Source: Candidatus Saccharimonadota bacterium (lineage in GTDB: Bacteria > Patescibacteriota > Saccharimonadia > Saccharimonadales > Saccharimonadaceae). From it: 64,000 nt of DNA. Made by a program: the position numbers and the translations under genes. The DNA is taken from the NCBI GenBank assembly GCA_017404725.1, contig JAFRBS010000029.1, positions 1-64,000 on the forward strand. The letters are read 5' to 3'. This document shows, piece by piece, positions 34,152 through 41,858 of the stretch (the first letter of the stretch is position 1; every line of letters begins with the position of its first letter). Under the pieces are notes generated by a model. That model did no database searches, was not told the DNA's origin, and saw only the letters and a list, made by a program, of their open reading frames with translations.

Positions 34152-34702
34152 GCAAAAGTACTAGCTCTCTCCGCATCACCTCAGGCGAGGCGAAAAACCG
34201 CGAGATAAAAGTCCCAAAAAGCGCCGCTACCCACCCCATGGGCGACCGCGAGCGCCTCGCCCTATTCAACAGCCTCGGTCCAAAGCTAAAAGGCGCCAGA
34301 GTATTAGACCTCTACGCCGGCTCCGGTGCACTCGGTTTGGAAGCGCTGTCCAGGGGTGCAGAAGAAGCAATTTTCGTAGAAAAAAACCCGAAAGCAATCC
34401 AGTGCATTTTTGATAATTCCTGCGCCCTCGGGTACGATGATGATGCCGCAAACCTCCAGTTTGAGGTTAAAATGGCGATGTGCACGATTTTATATGGGGA
34501 AATTTTCGACATCATTTTCTGCGACCCGCCTTACGACCGGTTCAACCTCGAAGATTTCATCGATGTTGCCGACTGCCTGGACGATGACGGCGTTTTTGTC
34601 CTCTCCCACCCCTATGACGAGGCGCCTTATCTCCCCGGCTTAGTATCAAAATCCACTAAAAAATACGCCGCCGCCCACCTCTCTTTCTACGAAAAAGCAT
34701 AA
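34148..34702 (+). CDS. rsmD: 16S rRNA (guanine966-N2)-methyltransferase
   Basis: RsmD methylates G966 of 16S rRNA. The 184-aa Rossmann methyltransferase has RITSGEAKNREIKVP near the start, motif I VLDLYAGSGALGLEALSRGA, VEKNPKA and motif IV DIIFCDPPYDRF. I start at ATG 34148, which overlaps the upstream TGA. The longer frame back to 34040 would run through the previous gene. The usual partner coaD is not present. Confidence 0.92.
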   Translation: MSKSTSSLRITSGEAKNREIKVPKSAATHPMGDRERLALFNSLGPKLKGARVLDLYAGSGALGLEALSRGAEEAIFVEKNPKAIQCIFDNSCALGYDDDAANLQFEVKMAMCTILYGEIFDIIFCDPPYDRFNLEDFIDVADCLDDDGVFVLSHPYDEAPYLPGLVSKSTKKYAAAHLSFYEKA

Positions 34703-34782
34703 GTATTAAAAAATATACTTCCATTTTTGTAAAGTTTGTGGTATAATAGATTAAATTAATCAATTTGGGAGTTATTTTTATC

Positions 34783-35226
34783 ATGACAGAAAAAACTGAA
34801 GGACTTTATGGGGAAAACCCAACTACGAAAGCGCAGAGCATCCGCTTTATCTTGACAACCGTTTTAGTTGCGGTAGTTATTCTCGGCATCGCCGTCTGGG
34901 GTATCATCTACGCCGTCTCTGGCGAAAAGAAGGTCGAAGCCGCCCCTGAAGAAATCGTCGCCCAAACAGAACAAACGGCCCAGACAGACCAAACAGACCA
35001 AACAGACCAAACCAGCGACGTCATCGAAGTGACGAATCTGAACGAAGAAAGCGCGACTAGCGCCGCCACGACAGAAACAGCCGCCGCTACGACCGCTACT
35101 GCCGCGACAACCGCACAAAATAACATCCCAAAAACCGGTCCTGAGAGCGTTCTCCCAGTTGCGCTCCTAGCCGGCGCGTTTGTCACCTTCATCGGCTCCC
35201 TGAAACTTGCCAAAAATAAGGCTTAA
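34783..35226 (+). CDS. Surface protein with sorting-signal-like C-terminus
   Basis: The 147-aa protein has an N-terminal membrane helix (about residues 18-42, IRFILTTVLVAVVILGIAVWGIIYAV). A Thr/Ala/Gln-rich stalk includes a QTD tandem repeat (9-bp DNA repeat near 34980-35010). It ends with IPKTGPESVLPVALLAGAFVTFIGSL-KLAKNKA, that is, an LPxTG-like IPKTG motif, hydrophobic helix and basic tail. This is the pattern of a sortase substrate, although no sortase is in the window and an uncleaved two-helix protein is possible. TATAAT lies about 36 nt upstream of ATG 34783, with a TTGGGAG ribosome site. Confidence 0.7.
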   Translation: MTEKTEGLYGENPTTKAQSIRFILTTVLVAVVILGIAVWGIIYAVSGEKKVEAAPEEIVAQTEQTAQTDQTDQTDQTSDVIEVTNLNEESATSAATTETAAATTATAATTAQNNIPKTGPESVLPVALLAGAFVTFIGSLKLAKNKA

Positions 35227-35254
35227 GTGTATAATAAAAACTAGTCTATTAAGA

Positions 35255-35339
35255 GCCCGGGTGGTGGAATTGGTAGACACGCTTGCCTTAGGAGCAAGTG
35301 CCGCAAGGCTTGCAGGTTCAAGTCCTGTCCCGGGTACCA
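35255..35339 (+). tRNA. tRNA-Leu (UAG)
   Basis: The 85-nt tRNA has acceptor GCCCGGG with CCCGGGT, discriminator A and encoded CCA. The anticodon loop CTTAGGA gives UAG. A long variable arm and GGTTCAAGTCC T arm are present. TATAAT lies at about 35230, and a hairpin terminator follows. Confidence 0.95.
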
Positions 35340-35353
35340 GAAATACCAATAAA

Positions 35354-35382
35354 CAAGAGCAAAAAGCTCTTGCTTTTTTATG
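35354..35382 (+). terminator. Terminator of tRNA-Leu
   Basis: CAAGAGC-AAAAA-GCTCTTG is followed by CTTTTTTA. Confidence 0.85.
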
Positions 35383-35423
35383 CGACTTTGTTATAATAGA
35401 CTAAATAAGGTTATGTTAAAAGG

Positions 35424-37025
35424 GTGGTCGTGAATAAAATTGCCAAATATCTAAATCAACACTTAATCGGAAATGTTTTTGATAGCGAGGAAATCCTCGC
35501 AAAATATTCGACCGATCACTCGATTGTCAAGGTTACTCCGAAGATGGTCGTCGTCCCAGAAGACACGAACGACGTCCGGAAAGTTGTCCGCTTTGTTTCC
35601 CAGCTCGCGAAAAAAGACGTCCGCCTGGAACTTGCTGTTCGCGGCTCTGGCCTCGATAAAACCGGCGCAGACCTCGGTAAAGACATCTTGATTTCCATGG
35701 AAAATATGAACAAAATCCAGGAGATCGACGAGCGTTCGCGTCTAGTTCGTGTTCAAGCCGGCGTTAAGCTTGGCGCCTTAAATCAAGCCTTAAGTCTAGT
35801 CGGCCTGACCATCCCAATTAACGGCGATCCAGAGGACACGATCGGATCCCTAATCTCTAACTTTAAAACTGATAGTTACGCCGGAAAGTATAACGGAATT
35901 TATTATTACGTCGATTGTCTCGAGGCGGTCATCCATACCGGCGATGTCATCCAGACTAACCGCTATTCGAAACACGGCATCGCCAAAAAACAGGGGCTAA
36001 CTTCCGCCGAGGGCGCGCTTTATCGCGACCTTTACGGCTTAATCGAAGACAACTACGACCTCGTCTCCGACCTCCGTGCTAGGGATACTATCGACAGTAC
36101 TGGTTACCAGATGATTACCCAAGTTTTCCGTGAACGCGGCAACACTTTCGACCTCATGCCGATGTTCTTCGCTGCCCAAGGTACGCTCGGCATCATCACC
36201 GAAGTTATTTTGCGTTGCGAAGTCCTTCCAGACGAGCCGGCCCATTTCGCCGCCGCCTTCGGTAGCGCTAAAGCCGCGGTCGACTATGCTATAAGTCTAG
36301 AATCGCTAAATCCGAGAGAAGTTAATCTTTACGATGCCCGCATTTTCAAAATTGCCGCCGAATCCGGCAAAGATCCGAACATTTTCAGCAAAAAATTCAG
36401 TGGCGGCTATATGCTTCTGGTTTCTTTCGACGATTCCGAGCGCAAATCCCGCCGAAAAATCGCAAAATGCTTAAGGCGTCTCCCAGAATCCGCCGCCGCA
36501 ATTATCGAGGACGAGGCGAATACGGGCGATTTCCAGAAAATTGTTACCGCTATAAGGAGCTTCAAAAACGACAATTTAAGGGGTGAGCGCGCTCCGATCT
36601 TAGACGACGTCTATGTTCCAGCCGACCGTCTCGACGAGCTTGTCAAAGCGCTGAAGTCCCAGGAAGAGGCTTACGACGTCGAGTTGCCGCTTATGGGCTC
36701 GATCACTGCGAATAATTACTGCATCCGTCCAGACCTCAGGCTAAACTCCGTCGAAGGTCGCCAGGTTGCTGTTCGCCTAATTAAAGATGTCGCCGAAGCC
36801 TTAAACGAGCAAGGCGGCTCACTGACCGGCGGCTCCCCAGAAGGTAGAACAAAGGCTCTCGCCGCTTACCCAGAACTTACCGATGCCGAAGTCGTGCTCT
36901 ATACGAAGGTTAAAGACATCTTCGACCCGCTCGAAATTTTCAGCCCCGAAATTAAACTCGGCGCCGGCCTAAAAGAAACGGTAAAAAACTTACGCACCAG
37001 CTACTTAGAAGACATAACTCGCTAG
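35424..37025 (+). CDS. FAD-linked oxidase (GlcD/D-lactate dehydrogenase-like)
   Basis: The 533-aa protein has a PCMH-type FAD-binding domain (residues about 35-230: KMVVVPEDTNDVRKVVRF, RGSGLDKTGADLGKDILISM, INGDPEDTIGSLISN) and a C-terminal FAD-oxidase C domain (GSITANNYCIRPDLRL, YTKVKDIFDPLEIFSPEIKLG). These enzymes oxidise 2-hydroxy acids such as D-lactate or glycolate. No Fe-S domain or transmembrane helix is present. GTG 35424 or GTG 35430 could be the start, with AAAAGGG just upstream. In a fermentative episymbiont it may turn over lactate, but the acceptor is unknown. Confidence 0.82.
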   Translation: MVVNKIAKYLNQHLIGNVFDSEEILAKYSTDHSIVKVTPKMVVVPEDTNDVRKVVRFVSQLAKKDVRLELAVRGSGLDKTGADLGKDILISMENMNKIQEIDERSRLVRVQAGVKLGALNQALSLVGLTIPINGDPEDTIGSLISNFKTDSYAGKYNGIYYYVDCLEAVIHTGDVIQTNRYSKHGIAKKQGLTSAEGALYRDLYGLIEDNYDLVSDLRARDTIDSTGYQMITQVFRERGNTFDLMPMFFAAQGTLGIITEVILRCEVLPDEPAHFAAAFGSAKAAVDYAISLESLNPREVNLYDARIFKIAAESGKDPNIFSKKFSGGYMLLVSFDDSERKSRRKIAKCLRRLPESAAAIIEDEANTGDFQKIVTAIRSFKNDNLRGERAPILDDVYVPADRLDELVKALKSQEEAYDVELPLMGSITANNYCIRPDLRLNSVEGRQVAVRLIKDVAEALNEQGGSLTGGSPEGRTKALAAYPELTDAEVVLYTKVKDIFDPLEIFSPEIKLGAGLKETVKNLRTSYLEDITR

Positions 37026-37044
37026 GTGTGGTATAATGTAGTTT

Positions 37045-38322
37045 ATGAAGACTACAACTAAACAATTATCAGATACCAAGGTGGAATTAACTGTCGTTTT
37101 AGACAAAGAAGATTTAGCGCCGGTGCATAAAAAAGCCGTTGAGCGCCTCGCGAAAGACGTTAAAGCTAAAGGTTTTAGAAAAGGGAAAGCCCCAGCGAAC
37201 GTCGCTGAGAAGCTGCTCGACCCGAACCAGGTGAACAGTACCGCTCTCGATATCGCGGTTCGCACTACCGTCCCGCTGGCTTTCGAACAGTCTAAAAAGG
37301 TCGCGATTATGCTCCCGAACGTCGAAGTCACGAAGTTTGTTCCGGGCGAGACCGTCGAATACAAGGCCGTCGCAGACATTCTCCCAGACATCAAACTCGG
37401 AAATTATAAGAACCTGAAGGTAAAAAAGGAAGATTTGAAAGTTACCGATAAGGATATGAAAGAGGTTCTCGAGAACATCGCGAAAGCTTACGCCGAGAAA
37501 AAGGCGGTCAAGCGCAAGGCGAAGTTGACCGACGAAGTTATCATCGATTTTACCGGCAAATTAAACGGCGAGCCTTTCGAGGGTGGTTCCGCGAAGGACC
37601 ATCATCTCGAGCTCGGTTCCGGCGCTTTCATCCCTGGCTTCGAGGATGGCGTTGTTGGCCATGAACCAGGCGACAAATTCGAAATTAATCTGACTTTCCC
37701 GAAAGATTATCACGCTGAACATCTTAAGGGTAAGAAAGTCGTCTTCGAGGTCCTCTTAAAGCAGGTCAACGAAGTCGTTGTTCCGAAATATGATGACGAG
37801 TTCGCGAAAAAATGCGGTCCGTTTAAGAATATGGACGAGCTAAAAGCCGATATTAAGAAGAATCTCCAGGCCCAGAACGATCATAAAGTTATGGAAAAAT
37901 ATAAGGACGACCTCGTTGAGGCGTTCGTTAAGAGTTGTAAAGTTTCTGCGCCAGAAGTTATGGTCGATGATCAGGTCCGCTTTATTAAGGACGACATTTC
38001 TAGAAATGCCGCTTCCCAGGGTCTAAAGTTCGAAGATTATCTAAAACAGATTAAACAAACTGAGAAAGATTGGGAAAAAGAGGCTCGCAAAGTCGCCGAA
38101 AAGCGCGTAAAAGCTTCGCTCTGTCTCCAGATCCTCGCTCGCGACGAAAAAATTGAAGTCGATGACGCGCTAGTTGACGCAAAAATCGCTGAACTCTGCG
38201 ATGTTTATAAAAAATCTAAAGAAGCTCTAGCGAATTTGAAGACCCCGCAGGTCCGCCAAGAGATTAAGAACCGCATGACGATCGAGAAAACTCTCGACTT
38301 TCTCGTCGACGCGAATAAATAG
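37045..38322 (+). CDS. tig: Trigger factor chaperone
   Basis: Trigger factor binds nascent chains at the ribosome exit. The 425-aa protein has the ribosome-binding N-terminal domain with the GFRKGKAP signature (residues about 48-55) and an FKBP-type PPIase domain (VIIDFTGKLNGEPFEGGSA, LGSGAFIPGFEDGVVG) at about 165-245. A helical C-terminal cradle follows. It has normal length. ATG 37045 lies 9 nt after TATAAT. The usual partners clpP and clpX are not adjacent. Confidence 0.96.
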   Translation: MKTTTKQLSDTKVELTVVLDKEDLAPVHKKAVERLAKDVKAKGFRKGKAPANVAEKLLDPNQVNSTALDIAVRTTVPLAFEQSKKVAIMLPNVEVTKFVPGETVEYKAVADILPDIKLGNYKNLKVKKEDLKVTDKDMKEVLENIAKAYAEKKAVKRKAKLTDEVIIDFTGKLNGEPFEGGSAKDHHLELGSGAFIPGFEDGVVGHEPGDKFEINLTFPKDYHAEHLKGKKVVFEVLLKQVNEVVVPKYDDEFAKKCGPFKNMDELKADIKKNLQAQNDHKVMEKYKDDLVEAFVKSCKVSAPEVMVDDQVRFIKDDISRNAASQGLKFEDYLKQIKQTEKDWEKEARKVAEKRVKASLCLQILARDEKIEVDDALVDAKIAELCDVYKKSKEALANLKTPQVRQEIKNRMTIEKTLDFLVDANK

Positions 38323-38323
38323 C

Positions 38324-38391
38324 TTGACAAATCCGTGGTTTTCGCTTATGCTAGAAGTATAAACATAAGCTTAAAAGGAGTTTAAAAAGCT
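38324..38391 (+). promoter_or_regulatory. Promoter and RBS of membrane protein 38392
   Basis: TTGACA (38324-38329) and TATGCT (38347-38352) are 17 bp apart. AAAAGGAG lies about 12 nt before ATG 38392. The promoter starts two bases after the tig stop. Confidence 0.65.
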
Positions 38392-38937
38392 ATGCAAACA
38401 GTAACCTATACTACTACCAACCCGAACGCCACCGCGGCTGTTGCCGGCGTTGCCGCTGGGACGGTTGTCATGATGGGCTTTCTCGCCCTCGCATTGATGG
38501 TTCTAAGAATCATCGCTCGATGGAAAATCTTTACGAAAGCCGGCGAAAAAGGATGGAAAGCAATCATTCCGTTCTATAGCGACTATATTTTCTATAAAAT
38601 TATCAACATGGTGCCGTTCTTCTGGACCTTGCTTATCGGCGGGTTCGCGATCGGCCTTATCGGCTCTATAACCGGTAACGCCAGCACGATAACCTTCGGC
38701 GCCGATGGCAGCTTCTCGTTCGCTTCGACCGAGACTATGAACCCATTCGTCGGCTTCCTAGTCTTCGCCTTGGCTGTCTTCAGCATCGTCACCATAATTC
38801 TCTCGGCGATTCGCCTCGCGAGAGTCTTCGGTAAAGGTGGCGGCTATATCGCTGGCCTGATCCTCATTCCAGACATCTTCTTGATGATCCTCGGCTTCGG
38901 TAAGGCAAAATACGACAAAAAAGCCCTGAAGAAATAA
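38392..38937 (+). CDS. DUF5684-like membrane protein
   Basis: The 181-aa protein has four predicted membrane helices (about 18-42, 78-98, 118-140, 148-170). A conserved-looking cytoplasmic motif WKIFTKAGEKGWKAIIPFYSDYIFYKI sits after the first helix, as in the DUF5684 family of small membrane proteins near signal peptidases. No catalytic residues are apparent. It ends with a Lys-rich tail, and the coding end forms part of the large inverted repeat at 38930-39097. Confidence 0.7.
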   Translation: MQTVTYTTTNPNATAAVAGVAAGTVVMMGFLALALMVLRIIARWKIFTKAGEKGWKAIIPFYSDYIFYKIINMVPFFWTLLIGGFAIGLIGSITGNASTITFGADGSFSFASTETMNPFVGFLVFALAVFSIVTIILSAIRLARVFGKGGGYIAGLILIPDIFLMILGFGKAKYDKKALKK

Positions 38938-39097
38938 GAAACAGCCTTTCTCAAAACCTAATGAGATTTAGACCAGACTTGACGGCGTAGATTTTACTAA
39001 CGGATTGACTGCGAAAAACATCAGTTTTTCCAGTCTAGACGTTGTAAAATCTACAGGCCGTCAAGTCTGTTTTGAGAAAGGCTGTTTTTATTTCTTC
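38930..39097. repeat. Structured terminator-loop element, copy 1
   Basis: The outer stem GAAACAGCCTTTCTCAAAA with TTTTGAGAAAGGCTGTTTT spans the stop codon of the 38392 gene and ends in a T-rich run. Inside are a left bulge TAATGAGATTTAGA (38959-38972) and stem CAGACTTGACGGC/GCCGTCAAGTCTG. Further stems are GTAGATTTTAC/GTAAAATCTAC, GACTG/CAGTC and GAAAAAC/GTTTTTC. The inner part resembles copy 2 at 49711-49837, with compensatory changes in the stems. Confidence 0.75.
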
Positions 39098-39120
39098 TTG
39101 TAATTTTTATCGTTTTTTGC

Positions 39121-39204
39121 TATAATAGACTCAAGAGTTTCATCTCTGTTTGCTATTGCTGTAAACAAACAGGGAAAATAATATCAATTTAAGAGGATTT
39201 TTAA
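39121..39204 (+). promoter_or_regulatory. rpsL-rpsG promoter and leader
   Basis: TATAAT at 39121-39126 precedes a leader of about 75 nt. The leader includes a CTGTTTG (39146-39152)/CAAACAG (39166-39172) hairpin and an AAGAGGA ribosome site before ATG 39205. S7 autoregulates the str operon in E. coli from an RNA site, so the hairpin is a candidate control site. Confidence 0.5.
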
Positions 39205-39618
39205 ATGCCAACTATCAACCAGTTGATTCGAAAACCTAGAAAAAAGGCTATCAAAAAATCGAAAGCTCCGGCTCTCGGTTCTATCGTAAATACGTTAAAA
39301 ACCCGTCATTATGACCAGCCTGCGCCTCTGAAGCGTGGCGTTTGCGTCAAAGTGACGACGAAGACCCCGAAGAAACCGAACTCCGCGCTTCGTAAAGTCG
39401 CCCGCGTGCGCTTGACAAATGGCCAGGAAGTATGGGCTTATATCGGCGGCGAGGGCCATAACCTCCAGGAACACGCTGTTGTGCTCGTTCGTGGCGGTCG
39501 TGTGCCGGATCTTCCGGGTGTCCGTTATCATATCGTCCGCGGTACTCTTGATTTGCAGGGTGTCGATGGTCGTAAACAGGGCCGTTCGAAATACGGCGCG
39601 AAGAAAGGAGATAAGTAA
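39205..39618 (+). CDS. rpsL: 30S ribosomal protein S12
   Basis: S12 lines the decoding centre. The 137-aa protein has [47 protein letters not shown] (with the streptomycin-relevant Lys), [31 protein letters not shown] and a basic end. Its TAA stop shares a base with the rpsG ATG. fusA and tuf do not follow, so the str operon is truncated to two genes here. Confidence 0.98.
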   Translation: MPTINQLIRKPRKKAIKKSKAPALGSIVNTLKTRHYDQPAPLKRGVCVKVTTKTPKKPNSALRKVARVRLTNGQEVWAYIGGEGHNLQEHAVVLVRGGRVPDLPGVRYHIVRGTLDLQGVDGRKQGRSKYGAKKGDK

Positions 39619-40094
39619 TGTCGCGTAAAGTAACTACCTCTCTCCAGAGAAAATTAACCCCAGACCGCAAGTATCAGTCGGTTTTGGTCCAGAGACTAAT
39701 TAACAAGTCCATGCTAGATGGTAAAAAGCAGGCCGCCGAGCGCGCAGTTTACGCCGCTCTCGAGGGTGCTGCTAAGAAATTGAATTCGGAAGACCCAGTA
39801 GCCGTTTTCGAACAGGCTATTGCTAATGTTTCCCCTGACTTCGAGGTCAAATCTCGTCGTGTCGGCGGCGCAAACTACCAGATTCCGTTCCCAATTTCTG
39901 GTCACCGCCAGCAACATTTCGCGTTCTCTTGGCTCGTCCAAGCCGCTCGCGATCGCAAAGGCATGCCTTATTCTAAGCGCCTCGAGCTTGAAATCGTCGA
40001 CGCTTATAACGAAGCCGGCGCCGCCTTCAAGAAGAAGGAAGATTGCCACCGTATGGCCGAAGCAAACCGCGCCTTCGCGCACTTTGCCAGATAA
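39618..40094 (+). CDS. rpsG: 30S ribosomal protein S7
   Basis: S7 nucleates 30S head assembly. The 158-aa protein has YQSVLVQRLINKSMLDGKK, VGGANYQIPFPISGHRQQHFAFSWLVQAAR and KKEDCHRMAEANRAFAHFAR, matching the bacterial family in length and order. AAAGGAG lies before ATG 39618, and the gene overlaps the rpsL stop by one base. A strong terminator follows. Confidence 0.98.
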   Translation: MSRKVTTSLQRKLTPDRKYQSVLVQRLINKSMLDGKKQAAERAVYAALEGAAKKLNSEDPVAVFEQAIANVSPDFEVKSRRVGGANYQIPFPISGHRQQHFAFSWLVQAARDRKGMPYSKRLELEIVDAYNEAGAAFKKKEDCHRMAEANRAFAHFAR

Positions 40095-40105
40095 GGTCAC
40101 AAAGT

Positions 40106-40138
40106 AAAAACCCACCCTGTAAAACGGGTGGGTTTTTT
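40106..40138 (+). terminator. Terminator of rpsL-rpsG
   Basis: AAAACCCACCC-TGTAAAAC-GGGTGGG is followed by TTTTTT, directly after rpsG. Confidence 0.92.
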
Positions 40139-40146
40139 GGTGGTAC

Positions 40147-40359
40147 CTAGGAGACGACAACGTTGTCTGGGTGTAACCGTCTTAACGGAATAGGCATAGC
40201 GTCCCAGTCGGGATGTCGCCCCTCCAGACAGTCGTCCCAGTTCTGGAGCGCCAGTATCTTCAGTTCGCCTAAGACCGAATGGGCTCCATCGGTTTCTTTC
40301 AGCCCGTGAATTCGCCGCGTGAGATACTCCCGGGCGGTTTCATTTAACGGCTCCTTCAT
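40147..40359 (-). CDS. Small hypothetical protein, 70 aa
   Basis: The small acidic-basic mixed protein begins MKEPLNETAREYLTRRIHG and has no membrane segment. I start at ATG 40359 because AAAGGAGG is 6 nt upstream. The ATG two codons earlier would overlap that site. It follows a 35-aa membrane peptide gene (40381-40488) on the same strand, and both appear driven by the consensus promoter at 40524-40552. No family is recognised. Confidence 0.6.
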   Translation of the reverse strand: MKEPLNETAREYLTRRIHGLKETDGAHSVLGELKILALQNWDDCLEGRHPDWDAMPIPLRRLHPDNVVVS

Positions 40360-40380
40360 AAGCAACCTCCTTTTAATGTT

Positions 40381-40488
40381 CTAGACTAGCCTGAAGAATT
40401 GACAACCTGCTACTATTCCGAGTACTAATATACAGAGTAGCGTCATCAATATCAGAGCATCTACGATTCTATGTGCTGCGTCTAACAT
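40381..40488 (-). CDS. 35-aa single-helix membrane peptide
   Basis: On the minus strand, ATG 40488 opens a frame of MLDAAHRIVDALILMTLLCI plus a hydrophobic LVLGIVAGC and a FFRLV end, closing at TAG 40381. One membrane helix (about 11-29) is clear. GAGGGGGTGATTTTT provides a good ribosome site, and a TTGACA-17-TATAAT promoter lies just upstream. Together with the 70-aa gene downstream it could be a small regulatory or toxin-like operon. The function is unknown. Confidence 0.6.
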   Translation of the reverse strand: MLDAAHRIVDALILMTLLCILVLGIVAGCQFFRLV

Positions 40489-40523
40489 AAAAATCACCCC
40501 CTCGAAAACAGCCACATACCTAT

Positions 40524-40552
40524 ATTATACCACGCTTACGTTAAAATGTCAA
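40524..40552 (-). promoter_or_regulatory. Consensus promoter of small-ORF operon
   Basis: On the minus strand TTGACA (40552-40547) and TATAAT (40529-40524) are 17 bp apart, a perfect consensus. It overlaps the divergent start region of the FtsA-like gene, whose own TATAAT lies near 40559. Confidence 0.85.
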
Positions 40553-40571
40553 GATGTGTTATAATGTAACT

Positions 40572-41858
40572 ATGAGCATTATTCAGAAACTCAAGACTAC
40601 CGCCCCTGAGAAAACTCCTGAGGCCGAATTCCAGGCGCGGGATGATGTGATTTTGGCGCTTGATATTGGTACTGAATTTGTGAAAGTTTTGCTTGCGAAA
40701 CAGGGAAAGAACAACAAACTTTCCGTGATCGGCGTCGGGAAAGCCAGGCAACGTGGCGCGAATATGTACGCCGGCGCGATCGCTGATATTGGCGCTGTGA
40801 CCGATGTTTGTGAAGAGGCCTTAAACGAGGCGGAAAAAATGGCGAAGGTCCGCGCGAAGCTGGCGGTCGTCGGCATCGCCGGCGAGCTGATCAAGGGCAA
40901 TACCTCGACGGTTCATTATCGCCGGAAAAACGGCAATAAGCCCCTGTCCGAGGCTGAGATGAACCTGATTATTCGCCGGGTTCAGGAAAAAGCCGGTGAA
41001 CAGGCGCGCCGCGAAGTTGCGCTCGAGACGAATAACCCGGATGTCGAGGTCCGCCTGATTAATTCCGCGATTGTGAGCCTGACGATTGATGGTTACAAGA
41101 TCAGCAACCCGATCGGTTTTAAGGGGACAGATCTAACAATTCAGTTTTATACGGCTTATGCGCCGCTTGTCCATATTTCTGCGATCGAAAAAGTTTGTGC
41201 AGAGCTTAGCCTCGATCTTCTTGCCGTGGCGGTCGAGCCGTTTGCGGTTTGTCGCGCTTGTCTCGGCGATAATCCAGATTCCAGTTTATCGACCATCGTG
41301 ATGGACATCGGTGGCGGTACGACCGACATCGCAGTCGTCGATGACGGCGGTGTCGAAGGAACGAAAATGTTCTCGATCGGCGGCCGCAGCTTTACCCATC
41401 AAATCGAAACGACTCTCGGCGTTGATTTCGACACCGCCGAAGATCTGAAAGTCAACCCCGAAAAAGCTGATGAAAAAACCGCCGAGAAGCTTGCAAAAGC
41501 GATTGAGAAAAATCTCATCGTTTGGACCTCTGGCGTAGAACTCGCCCTTTCCGATTTTCCGATGTTAGATGTCCTGCCGAATAAAGTTCTGCTCTGCGGC
41601 GGCGGCGCTGGTTTGATGGAGCTCCAAGAAGAGCTTGCGACCGCGGATTGGTACAAAAATTTGCCATTTGCGCGCCGCCCAGTCATCCACCTCGTCGAGG
41701 CCACCGACATCCCCGGCATCAAAAACGAAACCGAGGCGACTTTGGATCATTCGTTCATCACTGCTTTTGGTCTACTTCGCGTCGCTCTTGATACTTTGGA
41801 CGGTAACCCTGAGGGTCAAACTTTCCGCGAAAAGCTTTCGAAGCTGCTTGAAAATTAA
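40572..41858 (+). CDS. ftsA: FtsA-like cell-division ATPase
   Basis: The 428-aa protein is an actin-fold ATPase with phosphate 1 ILALDIGTEFVKVLLAK (about 26-42), an SHS2/1C-type insert, phosphate 2 TIVMDIGGGTTDIAVV and adenosine motif VLLCGGGAGLMEL. A C-terminal amphipathic segment FREKLSKLLEN could tether it to the membrane. FtsA anchors FtsZ at the septum. PilM is the alternative, but no pilus genes are adjacent and ftsZ is not in the window. I start at ATG 40572, 8 nt after TATAAT. Confidence 0.82.
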   Translation: MSIIQKLKTTAPEKTPEAEFQARDDVILALDIGTEFVKVLLAKQGKNNKLSVIGVGKARQRGANMYAGAIADIGAVTDVCEEALNEAEKMAKVRAKLAVVGIAGELIKGNTSTVHYRRKNGNKPLSEAEMNLIIRRVQEKAGEQARREVALETNNPDVEVRLINSAIVSLTIDGYKISNPIGFKGTDLTIQFYTAYAPLVHISAIEKVCAELSLDLLAVAVEPFAVCRACLGDNPDSSLSTIVMDIGGGTTDIAVVDDGGVEGTKMFSIGGRSFTHQIETTLGVDFDTAEDLKVNPEKADEKTAEKLAKAIEKNLIVWTSGVELALSDFPMLDVLPNKVLLCGGGAGLMELQEELATADWYKNLPFARRPVIHLVEATDIPGIKNETEATLDHSFITAFGLLRVALDTLDGNPEGQTFREKLSKLLEN

